DNA from: Celoporthe dispersa
Taxonomy: Eukaryota > Ascomycota > Sordariomycetes > Diaporthales > Cryphonectriaceae
Direction of reading: 5' to 3'
Assembly (NCBI GenBank): GCA_016584495.1
Contig: WAID01000007.1
Coordinates: 3,024,001-3,088,000 of the forward strand
DNA: 64,000 bases
Position 1 is the first letter of the stretch; every line of letters begins with the position of its first letter. Under the pieces are notes generated by a model. It was given only the letters and a program-made list of their open reading frames with translations, was not told the origin of the DNA and did no database searches. Shown here piece after piece: positions 35,071 through 47,924 of the stretch. Both the position numbers and the translations under genes were made by a program.

Positions 35071-37339
35071 ATGTGGCTCCTCCACGCCACCACCAAACAC
35101 CTCAAATCCTTCCTCCCAGACCAGGTCCCCCCTACACTATTCTCTCCCACACCTGGGATCCCACCCCAGACAGCGAGGTCCTCTTCTCCGACTTTAGCAG
35201 CAGCAGCGGCGGCGGCAGCGGCAGCAGTGGTGAGAGGGTACCTCTCCTGCAGCCGTCGGCGCGGCTGAAGCGGTCGTGGAGAAAGGTCGAGCTGACCTGC
35301 GCGCAGGCGCTGTGTGACGGGTACGAATGGGTGTGGATCGACACTTGTTGCATTGACAAGTCGAGCAGCAGTGAGCTGTCGGAGGCGATTAATTCCATGT
35401 ATGCCTGGTATCGGGACTCGGGAATCTGTTATGCATAGTGAGTAGTAAGCTCGTCTGGTGCATATATTTTACGCTGTAATTTACTTGACCCGTCGGTCCG
35501 AAGCGTTCATCATTCTTCTCTTTCCCACAGGCTAACCCTCCCTCCCTTCCTCCCTCTCCTCTCCCTAGCCTGGGCGATGTCCCGCCCAACGTGTGCCTCA
35601 AGCTGTCCAGGCTGGAGTTCCGGCGCAGCAGGTGGTTCACGCGCGGCTGGACCCTACAGGAGCTGTTGGCCCCGTCCAGGGTACACTTCTTTGTCGACAA
35701 GGAGGAGGAGGAGGAGGCAGCACCAGGCGGCGGGCCTGGCTGGCGCGACATCGGCGAGAAGACAGACCTCAGCGACCTCGTGGCGTCCATCACAGGCATC
35801 GACATGGACATCCTGGTGGACCGAGAGCTGCTGTGCAGCGCCAGCATCGCCCAGCGCATGTCGTGGGCCTCGTGCCGGGTGACGTCGCGGCCCGAGGACA
35901 CGGCCTACTGCCTGATGGGCCTGTTCGGCGTGCACATGCCCATGCTGTACGGCGAGGGCGCCGAGAAGGCCTTCCTGCGCCTGCAGGAGGAGATCATGGC
36001 CTCGTCCGACGACCAGAGCCTGTTTGCCTGGCGGGACGAGGCCGCCGCCGCTCGGCCCGGGGCGAGGTACGGCCTGCTGGCCAGCTCGCCTTCTTCCTTT
36101 CGCGACTCGAGCCGCATCGTGCCCTACCAGGGCTGGCGGTGCCACGCGGCCCCCTACCAGATGACCAACCGCGGCCTCCAGGTCGAGCTGCCCCTAGCGG
36201 CGCTCCCGGGACAGGGGATGGATCATCATGATCTCTACTGCGCCGTGCTGGATTGTCCCGTGCCGCCCGACTACGAGGACCACTGCTTCCTCGCCATCTT
36301 CCTCGAGAAGCTGCCCGGGTCCGAGGTGCAGTTCGCGAGGGTGAGGGCCAGCAGGTTCGGCCAGGCGTGGGACCCGGGCGAGACGCGGCAGATCTATGTC
36401 CGCCAGCAGCAGAGGGCGGCCACCAGGCCGACGGGCCTCTTCCCGAGACATGTCTTCCAGATGCGCGGTGCAGCGTTCCTCCGGGGCAGCTACAGGACGG
36501 TCGAGGTGCTGGTCCCGCCGGGGGCTGAGGTCAGAGAGACCATAGGAGCCACACAGGAGGGAAAAGAAGGAGGAGGAGTAGCAGGGCCAGCGGACACGAC
36601 AGCGCAGAAGTGGATGCCCGGCGGCAGGCCGCATGCCTTCAGGATAGGCAAGGTACCATGGGCCCAGGTGGCCGGCGCCATCCTCTTCGAGCGCGACGAG
36701 GACGGCGAGAGGCTGCTGGTGCGCTTCGGCTCGGCTGGTCCGGCCAAGGTGGGCTTCGACGCCGTGCGCCAGCTGCCGAGGCACCGCGTGGCGAGGACGG
36801 CGGCGGCCGAGGGCTGTGGCCAGGACCACCTGCGCCGTCAGCTGCGCGACACCTTTGTGCCGCGGATGTCGGGCCAGTCCGTCGAGCTGAGACACCACCG
36901 GGTCCGCGTGGTCTTTGCAGAGCCCCAGGTCCACGGCGGGTCCAAGTATATCCTCGTGGATATCGAGATCGAGGCTAGCAGCTTTGCAGACCGGATCCTG
37001 GCCAGCCCTGGTAGTAGTAGTAGTAGTAGTAGGGCTCCTCCTCTTCCTCCTCCTCCTCGTCCTCGGAACTGGGACTCCATCACGCTGCTGGGTGAGGACT
37101 CGCTGCTGGCCAAGACAAAGAACACGTCCACCGCCTCGGCCGACTCAACAGCCTCGACGTCGCAGGCGCCAAAGAAGAAGAAGATGTTCACTTGGCGGCG
37201 GCTGTTATCAAAAGACACAACACCTAAACAGGAGAAGAGTATGAAACCGCCGCCGCCGCTCTCCTCCTCCTTGGTGGTGAGACGCGCCACCTCGGCGAGC
37301 ACCCTTCGAGAACTCTCGCGCTGGGAAGGCGAGGACTGA
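35071..37339 (+). CDS. HET-domain (heterokaryon incompatibility) protein
   Basis: This is a HET-domain protein of about 712 residues, a family that triggers programmed cell death on non-self fusion; most members are uncharacterised. Exons are 35071-35437 and 35569-37339. The protein starts MWLLHATTKHLKSFL, the common opening of this subfamily. HET motifs follow: YTILSHTWDP, WIDTCCIDKSSSSELSEAIN, YAWYRDSGICYAYL and RGWTLQELLAP; then a helical stretch DTAYCLMGLFGVHMPMLYGE that closes the domain. The C-terminal 450 residues are a variable region with a Ser run coded by TAG repeats (37016-37031) and a basic, Pro-rich end. The opening MWLL block and the HET core are in different frames: C6 at 35127-35132 must be C7. 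An insertion of Ser/Gly repeats follows the first HET motif. Confidence 0.9.
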
Positions 37340-37745
37340 AACTGAAAGAAAAACTATATATATATATAAAGTTAGATAGAACTGATAAAACAGAGGACTC
37401 GCCTGCTGAGAGATAGGGTATACACCTCAGCTCCAGAAAAAGGAATGATCGAGTAGACCATGTTCCAAGGTCATGATCCTGCTTCCACGCAATGTGTGTA
37501 GTCTCTCTATTTCCCCCCCTTCTCTGTATCTCTTTCTTCCACACACCCCCCCTCTCGATCTGGAAATCACAGGGTTATAAAATGAAACACACATACACGC
37601 GCGCGCACACACACACACACGGCGGTTCGCCGAGACATACGCTTCGTCGCACCTTTTTTCTTCTTTTTTATTTCCTTCCGGGGACGAACCTACTGTAGCT
37701 TCTCGGTCTGCACTCGGGGCCTCATCAGCCCGGGTTGATGCTTTC

Positions 37746-37818
37746 CGGAGGAGGAGGAGGAGGAGGAGGAGGAGGAGGAGGAGGAGGAGGAGGAGGAGGA
37801 GGAGGAGGAGGAGGAGGA
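37746..37818. repeat. GGA trinucleotide repeat, about 24 copies
   Basis: An uninterrupted GGA/TCC array. It produces apparent poly-Pro, poly-Ser or poly-Leu frames on the minus strand that are not genes. Confidence 0.95.
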
Positions 37819-38669
37819 CAACCCATGAGGTTGATGCGAACCGCCCATGTTTGTGTTGTCCCAACAGGATGTTCGGGCGGATGGTGGATCTTGTCCAAGT
37901 AGGTATGTACATGTTGTACATATATACATACATACACACAGTTTGGTCAGTTCAATAAGTCTCGTATAGTATTCCATATCCAGGATGTTCAACCTCGGAC
38001 CCGGGATATTAATCCAGTCTCGAAAGCGTGGGAGGGTGGTGACATTCGCTTGTCGTCGCGGGCCAAGAGGACCCAGCCAAGTGGGAATGCCCGACCTTGC
38101 ATGTGAGTATGAGTGGAGGGTGTGTGCCCGCCCAATGCAGTGCGCTGCAGCAGTAATGGCAGGCCAAAAAAAATCAAATACCAAAAAAAAAAAAAAAAAA
38201 ACTTCCCCCAAAAACCTGTAGTGTAGTGCAGCATAGTCAAGGGCTAGAGTAACCCCCCTTTTCCCCCTTAGTAGGAAACCTTGGCCATCCCTCATGTCAT
38301 GCAACCTGCATGCAAGGACAACACATCAGGGCCGCCGGCCCCCCCTGTTCTATCTCTCAGCGCTCCACCACAGCCACTCGCAGGCGCTATTTTATGTTTG
38401 ACGATGCGAGTAGACAACGAATGGGGAATATGGTTCTAGGAGGGGGAAATGCCATGATGAGACCTTGGGAGGCGCAGAAAGAGGAGTAGGAGGGAGGAGG
38501 AGGAGTGCAAGCGAGAGCGGTTCGTGAGATCTGGACGAGCAAAACACGAAACCCACCCGCCCTGTCGGTTCGCGGGCCAATCGGCTGCTGAATGACAACT
38601 GGCAGTGCAGGGCCAGTGCACAACTTCAGATATCAATCATTAGCTCGTCCATTCCCATTCCCTCAACAT

Positions 38670-39190
38670 CCCCCCCCCCCTTCTCTCCCCTTCTCTGTAT
38701 ATTCTTTTTCTTATTTCTTCCTTTTTGTAATCCCTTTCGGCTTTCTTTTTCTACTTCTTCTCTTCTCTCTCTCTTCTTCTTTCTCCCTTCATTTTGCCCA
38801 AATCCCATGGTTACTTTTCCCCCTTTTGTGGTGGCACTGTTGTAACTCTTGTAACCCGCTACAAGTGTAGAGGGCCAAGACTGGCCGGTGCAAGCCCTGG
38901 CCTGGGATGGCGTCGTTTCGTGATCCCCTCTCTCCCCACACTCATCTTCTTATTTGTTTTTTTTTTCTTTTCCGTTTCCCTTTTTTCCCTTTTTTTTCCT
39001 TTGCTTTCCTTTGCTTTCCTTCCTTTTCTTGTTCTTGTCTTTTTCCCTCTTTCCTGATCTATTTGTCTTTTCTTTCAGTCTCTCCTACCTCCTTCATTCT
39101 TCCGCCCCCCTCCTTCTATTTCTTTTACTTTTTTTTCCCTCTCCTTTTTTGCATCAGTCTTTCCCATGGTCTTCATTTCTTTCCTTCCAG
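38670..39190. repeat. Long C/T-rich (homopyrimidine) tract
   Basis: Over roughly 500 bp the plus strand is almost only C and T, with a few short breaks. Such strand-asymmetric tracts can form triplex DNA. It lies 3' of both flanking genes, so it is not an obvious promoter element. Confidence 0.8.
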
Positions 39191-39868
39191 GTCAAATTTC
39201 ATCATCTCAAATACGGTCCGATTCAGAGTCACTGAGGTCTGGCTGAAGGGTACGACTGTCATGCTTTGTATGCAGTATGTCATCTCGTGGCTCATCGTCA
39301 TCATTGATCATGATTATCCAGGTATATCCACCAAAATATTCTCCTTCAGTCAGCTATTCAAACTACCCGTGCGCACTTCAGGCCATGCATGCGCGTTGCC
39401 TCCCTCGCAGAATCTTTATCATGGAAAATTGAAAGAAAGAACAACCAAAAAAAAAAAAAGAGAAGAAAAAAAGAAACAAGACAAGGGGAAAATTGTCATC
39501 GCTGGTCCGGGGCAGGCGCCTGTCGTGGATCAGCGCCGGCTGGTGTATTGTTAAAAAAAAAAAAAAGAGTTCTGTCGGAGCAGACAAGGGCGCTCGAGGG
39601 TGTCGCATAGCTCTCGAGGTGGGTCGCGAAGGAAGTGTGTATGCATTTTGGGAATCGGTCGTTGCCGGCCAGGAGAAGAACCGTCTTGAAGGGTTGCGAA
39701 AAAAAGTCGTCCACGAAGCCCTACTGCGCCGAAAGAAAGAAGAGCCCAGCCCCCATCCCGAGTCCGGGCAGGACTGCCTTGTGGGTGTGTAAGATGAGGC
39801 TGGCCTTGGTCGAAGAAAATGTGTGGGTGTGGATGTGGTTGTGTGTGTGTGTTCAGTCGTCGAACACT

Positions 39869-40829
39869 CTACCTGTTGTTGGCAAACTTTACCAGCCACT
39901 GGAGGACTGCGTCCAGGTTGGTCTCCTCCTTGGCGCTGATGCCATAGCACGACACCTCGCGGTGGTCTATGCTCTTGAGGTCCATGGAGTCGATCAGCTC
40001 ATCTACCGACAGCTTATTGGGCAGGTCCGACTTGTTGCCCAGCACCAGGAGGGGGATACCCTCCAGCGTCGGGCTGCTCATCAGCGAGTGGAGCTCCTCA
40101 CGCGCCTGCGGGATTACGTCCACGTCTGCAATGTCAATTATGAAGACGATCGCATTGACTCCGCGGCAGTATCTCTCCCACATCGTCCGGAATCGAGGCT
40201 GCCCGCCCAGGTCCCAACACTTCAGTGTCACATGTCCCTGCTGCACCTTCTTCATGTTGAACCCGACCGTGGGGATGGAGCTGCATTCCGGCTCTGTCAG
40301 CTCACAACACGGGCTCTTCTTGCGCAACGAGACGAGAGGATCTGGGACGTGTGTCATAGGGTTGGTGGAAGAAATACCCCGGGAGAAAAGGAGGAGGGGG
40401 GGGGGGGGTTCGGTCGATGGGGTCATGAGACGTCACGGCAGCGCGCTTACTCGATGGTAAATTCTCCACCCTGTCGGGGCCACTCGTCAGTATCATCACC
40501 ACCACCACCAGCAGCAGCATTTATTGTCCTGGGACGGGGAGGAGAGGTTCCTTACCGACAACACCCTCAGCAGGGAGGTCTTGCCTGCGTTCTGGAGTCC
40601 GATCATGGTGACATCCATCTCGGTTGCCCTATTGGTATTAGTTAGCACCTTTGGACAAGGCGATAAGCATCGTCGTTATCGGTCACAAGGGGTGGGCTGT
40701 GGGCGGGGCGGCAAGACTGGGCGAGGGGCAGCTGGCAGAGAGCTCCCCTGGGCCGTGGCTGGGCCAGCGAGCTTACCAGAACGTCCTGAGCAACCAGTCG
40801 TACACCTTGCGGAAGAGGCCAGCCATCAT
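39869..40829 (-). CDS. ARL8: Arf-like small GTPase ARL8
   Basis: This is an Arl8-type GTPase, which in animals recruits effectors for lysosome or late-endosome movement; the fungal role is probably endosome/vacuole traffic. Exons are 40829-40777, 40628-40556, a 20-nt exon 40470-40451, and 40280-39869 (185 residues, phases consistent). The N-terminus MMAGLFRKVYDWLLRTFW is the Arl8 amphipathic helix, which lacks the myristoylated glycine of Arf. G motifs are GLQNAGKTSLL, the switch I threonine in SIPTVGFNMKK, WDLGGQPRFR, NKSDLPNKL and GISAKEETNL. The C-terminus QWLVKFANNR is typical. Start could be either of two adjacent ATGs (40829 or 40826). No frame break is seen. Confidence 0.95.
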
Positions 40830-43800
40830 GCCGATGGGAGAGCAGACGGCCAAGATCGTGCCGAGTTGTGGGAAAAGAGGCAGAGAGAGAGAGAAAGAGA
40901 GAGAGAAGAAGGACCTGGAGGGAGGGAATACCAGGCACTCGAGATGGAGACACCAGGAGGGCTCTAGGCCAAGTGATGTAGAGCTTGTCCGAGGGAGGGA
41001 CGGGAAGGGTGGGGTGCTCTCAGCCACGGCTTCTTAAGTACTTTTTTGCTGTCTCTCTCTTTTTTTTTCCTTTTTTTTTTTGCGCCCTGACCTGCTTCTG
41101 GTCCTTTGTCTTTGTTCCGCGACCCGAGGGTATGTATGTATAGTTTGAAACGCGCGGAGGGGGACGAAGCGGTCGCAATTTCGCAGACTGGGACGCTTTC
41201 TTGAGATTATGTGTGATCAACCGAGAGCCGGGTCACTCTCGTCGAGCATCGAGGATGTGCTGTGGTGGTATTGATGGTGCCGCCTCTGCTGCTTGGGGAG
41301 CACGAAACTCCACCTCGAATTATGGGGACACAAGATCGATGCCGGAATTTGGCGCGGCTAGGACGGGAGTTCTATTCGTCAGAGGAGATGTCAGAACAGA
41401 CGACGAGACGCTGAGGTAGGCTTTAGACGAGGATAGCAAATATAGACAGGCGCCGGCGCAAGGAGACAGGCGCCTGCAGGCATTTTAAATACACACGACC
41501 CTTGGGGAGGACAAGAGGAAGAAAAGAAAGAAAACAGTCGCAGAGAGGCCGACCCGGAGTGCGGCTTGCCCTTCCACCCCCCCTCGCCAGGTGCATTATT
41601 GTAGCCGTGGAGGCAGCAGCAGCAGCAGCATCGTGATCGGACCGAGGGAGCTGTTGCACAGGAGCCCACCGAGCAACACGGCAACAGGGAGCCCCAGACG
41701 AGGCCGCCTGCAAATTCGCCGGGGAAAAGCACAGATTGACGGTGCAGGTCGATCTGGGAAGGGCGGCTGTAGAGCTTTGGACCTGATGGCCCCCGACGGG
41801 GCTGAGGAAGCGCAAGCCGAGAAGGATTCGGAGGCGTCTAGGTTCGACGGCACTGTGAGGCATGCCATGCGCTGCTGCAGGGTCGGGGTGCAGACCGCAG
41901 CGGCCACAGGTGCTGCCCTTGAGCTCTGGGGGGTGGGAGCTGCAAAAGGCTGCCAGGGGCCCTTCTTCATTGCTAAAATCAAAATTGGCGACCTGCCCAA
42001 GCGCGCGGCCCGGCGGATGAGGAAATGCTTCCGAGATAATAAACGCACATCCTCTTACCTTTGGAATGAGAGAGAGAGAGTGAGTGAGTGAGAGAGAGTG
42101 AGAGACAGAGATCTACCCGCGGCTCGACATGAGCCTCGTCTGTGCTTGTCGTGCCCGGGCGTGGATCTAGAGGTCGAAAAGGCTCTTCTCGTTTCTTCTT
42201 CTTTTTCGTTTGGGTCTCTTTTTGGAAAGGGACCCCGAGGGCAGAAGACACAGTCAGTGTGCGTCCCAACGTCCAACGGCGGGGTCAGACAAAGGGCCGA
42301 AGTGATTGGGCGGAGGGGCGGTCTCGGTGCAACCCCATGCTAGGTGAGAGCCCACTAGTGACGGTGACATGAACTGCGCGCACTGTAGTTGCTCCTCGAA
42401 TAGGTCGCCACAGGATGTGCCAGGGGAGCGGCAGAAGAATGTCAAGAGACAACAGGCGTGCCGTGCGTGCGTGCGTGCGTGTGTGTGTGTGTGTGTGTGT
42501 GTGTTGAGAGGAGGAGGAGGAGGAAGAAGAAGATGACGGTGGTCGAATTATGATCGAGAAATGTTTCGCTGGAGCCAAGACTGGGACGGGGTCGGGTTCG
42601 CGGAGCCTAGGACAGGCAAGGTTGAGGTAGGTAAGGTAAGGCAGGCAGGCTGTGGAGGTAAGGCCATGAGGCATGTGCCATGCACTGCAGGATCATCAGG
42701 CACTCTGATCCGTACGGTGTCTCGCTGCAGTGTACCACACCCTGCGGCAGGTGCGACGGCGCTTGGTGGTGCTAAGGGTAAAAAAAAAAAGGTTGGCAGC
42801 AGCGTTGGGCTGCAAGTCTGCTGCAGCTCGTCCTGCAGCTCGTCTGCAGGTGCAGAGGCAGCGCGCCATGGAACCCTGTAAGAGCCGCCTGGCTGGTTGG
42901 CCGAGAGCACATCTCGGGACCCAGCCAAGAGAGGCCGCATTCTGGGCCTGGTCGACGGTTTGGGCGGCTCGGCGATTCGCTATGACCTAGGCCTGCAGCT
43001 GGCTGCCCGCATCCTTGGGGGTGGGAAAGTCTCATGGCCTCCACCGCTCCACACCTGGCCTGTGAATCAGGTACAGCACGCCATTGCTAGCACGACACGC
43101 CATGCTGTTGAAGAGCGAACAAGCTCGCGCCCCTGTGTGCGTGGGGTGGCCTTGCTGGCTGAGGGTGTAGAGGTTCGTGGACTCGACGCGGGGAGCCAGC
43201 CAATCCCCCTCGAGGTGGCTCCCTCCCAATGCTACCCGATCTCGCGTGCCGTCGTCAAGCGTAACTCCTGTCTTTCTGGGCAGGATGGGAGGAGAGACAG
43301 GCTGCCGTGGCCATTTCCACCCAGCGGCTTGAGCTACTACCACCAAGGGATGGCACACACACGTCATGGGCGGCGAGGCTGGGCCCTGGCCCTGTTCATC
43401 AAGGAGCAGTACAACGAGCATCATGCAGATAAGCCACCCGCAGATCTGCTGCAGGTCTGACGGTTAAGCATGCTCTCCCTCTTGGCGGATGGATCTGTTG
43501 ATTGACTGCACTTTAGAAGGGCTTGTCGGCGGTGAGTGTGGTTGACTTCAGTCATGACGCCTCGTGGCAGTCCAGAGACCGCCCTGGCGCGGGCAGGACG
43601 CCGCCAGCAGGCCGCAGCATCTTGCAACGAGGCAGCAGCGCGGGGCTGGATGCGTTCTACATGGTAGCAGGCAGATCGCGCTGCTGAGAGGATCCGCCCG
43701 AACGAACAGTCGTCGCTGTTGTTCTGATGTCGGTTCTGAGACTTGTGCATGCATGCATACTTCCTCCTTCGGTGGTGCTAGTAGTGGCATAGGTGGGGTC

Positions 43801-44147
43801 TTATCGATAAGAGACCGCCGAAAAAACGTTGTTTGCATTTCTGTTTTCTCCTTTCCCGCCTCCTGCTGTGTTCGTGAAAATCTTGTACCTATTCTGCGAA
43901 TCGCCTTCCATGATTGCGTAATTGAACACCTATGAAAGAGAAAGGATTATGAGAGAGTGACGAGGGTTTCCTGCGCACCTCCATAAGTTTGCATACCTGC
44001 CTCTCCCGCTGTGCGCCCTCGACAGAGGCGCAATGTCAGTCCCTCCTCGTCCTCCACTTGCCCACCTTGCCAGCGCCCAGTGCTTCCTAGCATCAACGGT
44101 CAAGGCTTGCTGACGCTTTCTCCCTCCCTTCAGACCTACGAATCACC
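40830..44147. other. 3.3-kb divergent spacer without a supportable gene
   Basis: This lies between ARL8 (leftward) and RPA2 (rightward). Frames up to about 190 codons occur (for example 42897-43460), but none has family features, a plausible domain or codon pattern. The region includes a GA run at 42066-42100 and the GT array at 42478-42504. It may contain a non-coding transcript; I cannot show it. Confidence 0.5.
42478..42504. repeat. GT microsatellite
   Basis: A GT dinucleotide run preceded by CGTG repeats, in the ARL8-RPA2 spacer. Confidence 0.9.
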
Positions 44148-47100
44148 ATGGCTCCAGCGAGAACGAAGACGGAGTGGGATCACCAATACAACACACTACG
44201 TCGCGAGAACCTCTTCAGGAACCCACCCGCCGACCACAGCGCCTACCCTCTCCTACAGATCGCCGTAAACCCACACATCGAGGCCTTCAATGCGCTATTC
44301 CCCTCAAATGGGAGGAAAGGCCTCATAGACCATGGACTGGCCGACATTGGGGCGAAGACGTTCTTCGACAGCCCAGACGGATCCTCCGCGGGCGCCAGAA
44401 ACAAGTTGACCGTCCGATACAAGAGCGTGTCACTCCAGAGATCGCTCCTCCCGCCGAGCAACAAGTTCGCCAAGAACCGCGAGATCTACCCTGCCGAGTG
44501 CAGGGAAAGGCATTCGACGTATCGTGGAAAGCTCACCGCAACTCTCGAGTACAGGATCAACGATGGGGATCCTCACGAGTTCGTCCGAGAACTGGGCAAC
44601 ATGCCTATCATGGTCAAGGTATGCGGGGTTATCCTCGGCGTTATGGGCTTGCTCGTAACAGAGATCTGATTGATTGTGTACAGTCCAACAGGTGCCATCT
44701 CGAGAACAACTCTCCAGCTCTGCTGGTGCAAAGGAAAGAAGAGTCGGAAGAATTGGGCGGCTACTTCATAGTCAACGGCAACGAGAAGATCATCCGGCTG
44801 CTCATGATGAACAAGCGCAATTTCCCCCTCGCGATCAACCGCCCGAGTTTCACAAATCGAGGACAGGCATACACCCCCTACGGTATCATAATGCGATGTG
44901 TACGGCCCGACGAAACATCCCAGACGAACGTCCTCCACTACCTCGATGATGGAAACGTTACGTTTCGGTTCTCATGGAGGAAAAACGAATACCTCGTGCC
45001 CGTCATGATGATCCTGAAGGCACTGGTGGAGACAAACGACCGCGAGATCTTCGAAGGCCTGATCGGTCCGGCAGGCTCGAAGGGCACAGAGAACACCTTC
45101 CTGACGGACCGGGTGGAACTGCTCCTCCGGACGTACAAGGCGTACGGCCTGTACAGCAGGAGCAAGACGCGAGCTTACCTGGGAGAGAAATTCAGGGTCG
45201 TGCTGGGCGTTCCAGACACCATGTCAAACTACGATGTCGGCACAGAATTCCTGCGGCGGGTCGTCCTTGTCCACCTGGGCAATGTGAACGTGACCGAGGA
45301 ACAGGACGCCGACAAGTTTAGGATGATTCTCTTCATGATCCGGAAGCTCTACGCGCTCGTCGCCGGCGATTGCGCTGTGGACAACCCTGATGCCGTGCAG
45401 AACCAAGAGATCCTTCTTGGTGGTTTCCTGTACGGCCAGATCTTGAAGGAACGCCTCGAGGAACTCTTGGCTGTGAACCTCAGGGCTTCCTTGAGAGACT
45501 ACCTCCGGAAGAAGCCGGGGAACAACTTCACATCACCGGAGTTTGGAAAGGACTTCCCGGCTGCGATCTTCCGGAGGACGACAGAGAACATCGGCCAGCT
45601 TCTGGAATATTTTCTCTCCACGGGCAACCTGCAGAGTCCATCTGGTCTGGATCTGCAGCAGGTCTCTGGCTTCACGGTCGTCGCAGAAAAGCTCAATTTC
45701 CTGCGTTTCATCAGTCATTTCCGCATGGTCCATCGTGGTAGCTTTTTTGCACAGCTGAAGACGACGACGGTGCGAAAGCTGCTGCCGGAATCATGGGGTT
45801 TCCTGTGTCCCGTTCACACGCCTGATGGATCGCCCTGTGGCCTGCTGAACCACCTTGCTCATAAGTGCATCATCATGACCGGCGACGTCGACGCATCTGC
45901 TGTGCCTCAGTTGGCCGTCGAGCTCGGCGTGGTCGACACGTCCTCGGCTGCTACCACCGAGAGCGTTCCGGTCCTGCTCGACGGCAAGATCATCGGCTGG
46001 TGCACACCGCAAGAGTCTAAGAGAATTGCGGACACCCTGAGGTACTGGAAGGTCGAAGGCTCCCACAACGTACCGAAACAGCTCGAGATCGGCTACGTGC
46101 CACCGTCCAACGGAGGGTCATATCCCGGCATTTTCATGTCTTCCTCTCCTGCGCGGATGGTGAGACCAGTCAAGTACCTCCCGTTGGACGAGGAAGACTT
46201 TGTGGGACCGTATGAGCAACCCTACATGTCTATCGCTTGCGTCGACTCGGAGATCGCCTCCGGGGAATCGACACACGTCGAGTTCGACCCTACGAATATC
46301 CTGTCCATTCTGGCCAACATGACCCCCTTCTCCGACTTCAACCAATCCCCGCGAAACATGTACCAGTGTCAGATGGGTAAACAGACGATGGGAACACCAG
46401 GAACTGCCATACGCCACCGAACAGACAACAAGATGTACCGTTTGCAGACGGGACAGACGCCCATCGTGAGAGCGCCGCTTCACAATGCGTACGGTTTCGA
46501 CAATTTCCCCAACGGCATGAACGCAGTCGTCGCTGTCATCTCTTACACCGGTTATGACATGGACGACGCTATGATCATCAACAAGTCTGCCCACGAGAGG
46601 GGTTTCGGTCATGGGACCATCTACAAGACCAAGAAGATCAGCCTGAAGGACGACTCGAGAACCCGATCGTCGGCCACAATAGAGAAGATGTTCGGCTTTG
46701 CGCCAAACAACTCGGCACGCTCATGGCAGCGCGATTCTCTCGACGCGGATGGTATGCCATACATTGGCCAGGAGATCAAGTCGGGCGACCTGGTCTGTGC
46801 ATGGCACACTGTGTCTCCTGACGGCCACGGTGGGCTCGAGAACAAGGATGGCGTGACACATTTCGAGAAGTACAAGGAGGATGAGGTCGCATATATCGAG
46901 GGAGGTACGGGTGATCGGGAGCGAGAACGGCAACGAGCCAGCCCAGACGCTGTCCATCAAGTTTAGGATACCTCGGTCCCCTGTCATCGGTGACAAATTC
47001 TCCTCCAGACACGGCCAGAAGGGTGTGTGCTCCCAGAAGTGGCCATCGATCGACATGCCCTTCTCAGAGTCAGGCATCCAGCCCGATGTCATCATCAACC

Positions 47101-47924
47101 CCCACGCTTTCCCATCTCGCATGACAATCGGTATGTTTGTGGAGTCTCTAGCCGGCAAGGCCGGTGCGCTCCACGGGCTGGCCCAGGACTCGACGCCCTT
47201 CAAGTTCGACGAAGAGAATACGGCTGCCGACTACTTTGGCCACCAGCTGATGAAGGCTGGCTACAACTTTCACGGCAACGAGCCCATGTACTCGGGCATC
47301 ACAGGCGAGGAGTTCGCCGCAGACATCTACCTCGGCGTCGTCTACTACCAGCGCCTACGTCACATGGTCAACGACAAGTATCAGGTGCGAACCACAGGAC
47401 CCGTCGTCCCCCTCACCGGCCAGCCTATCAAGGGCCGAAAGAAGGGCGGCGGCATCCGTGTTGGTGAAATGGAGCGTGACGCCCTTCTCGCCCACGGGAC
47501 GGCCTTCCTCCTGCAGGACCGCCTGCTCAACTGCTCCGACTACACCAAGACGTGGATCTGCCGGAGGTGCGGCTCGTTCCTGTCCGTGCAGCCGACGGTC
47601 ACGCCATATGTCGGCAAGAAGAGGACGGTGGATACCGTCCGCTGCAGGAACTGCGCGCGCCGCCTGGATGACGAGATGGCTATGGAGGTGGATGGCGAGA
47701 TCTGGGAGGACGGACAGGGGAGCCAGTGGGTCGGGGGCGAGGATGTTACTGTCATCGCTGTCCCCGGTGCGCTGAAGTACCTGGACGTGGAGCTGGCGGC
47801 CATGGGCGTCAAGCTGAAATACCACATCGACCCGGCGGACAAAGACCGCCCAGGAAGGACGATGAAGAGGACGGGATTGGACGAGTGGCAGAAGGGGGCA
47901 CAGTCGCTGACGGTTTCCTCATGA
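44148..47924 (+). CDS. RPA2: RNA polymerase I second-largest subunit
   Basis: This is subunit A135 of RNA polymerase I, which transcribes ribosomal DNA in the nucleolus. Exons are 44148-44618 and 44684-47924, about 1,236 residues, near the usual length. Rpb2-family blocks appear in order: protrusion and lobe (GGYFIVNGNEKIIRLLMMN), fork region (FRMVHRGSFFAQLKTTTVRK, WGFLCPVHTPDGSPCGLLNH), hybrid-binding domain (GYDMDDAMIINKSAHERGFG, GDKFSSRHGQKGVCSQKWP) and the C-terminal clamp with its zinc cysteine pairs CRRC (about residue 1115) and CRNC (about 1143). At 46900-46902 a GGG run appears one base too long: with two G the frame runs DEVAYIEEVRVIGSEN, as in homologues, whereas as written it ends at a stop at 46966. 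As this gene is essential, I take this as a sequence error. Confidence 0.95.

Larger units (their letters stand above)
37340..39868. other. Convergent 2.5-kb spacer, low complexity
   Basis: This lies between the 3' ends of the HET and ARL8 genes. Apart from the GGA and pyrimidine tracts listed separately it has poly-A runs (38182-38200, 39448-39460, 39553-39566). No gene is supported; the long frames here are products of the repeats. Confidence 0.55.

Noticed and set aside
37690..38304. Minus-strand frame with poly-Ser or poly-Pro
   Set aside because: Created by the GGA trinucleotide repeat; no conserved sequence on either side.
39635..40645. 336-codon plus-strand frame over ARL8
   Set aside because: It is antisense to ARL8, which has clear GTPase motifs and splice sites.
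42897..43460. 187-codon plus-strand frame in the ARL8-RPA2 spacer
   Set aside because: No recognisable domain or convincing splice partners, and competing frames overlap it on the other strand.
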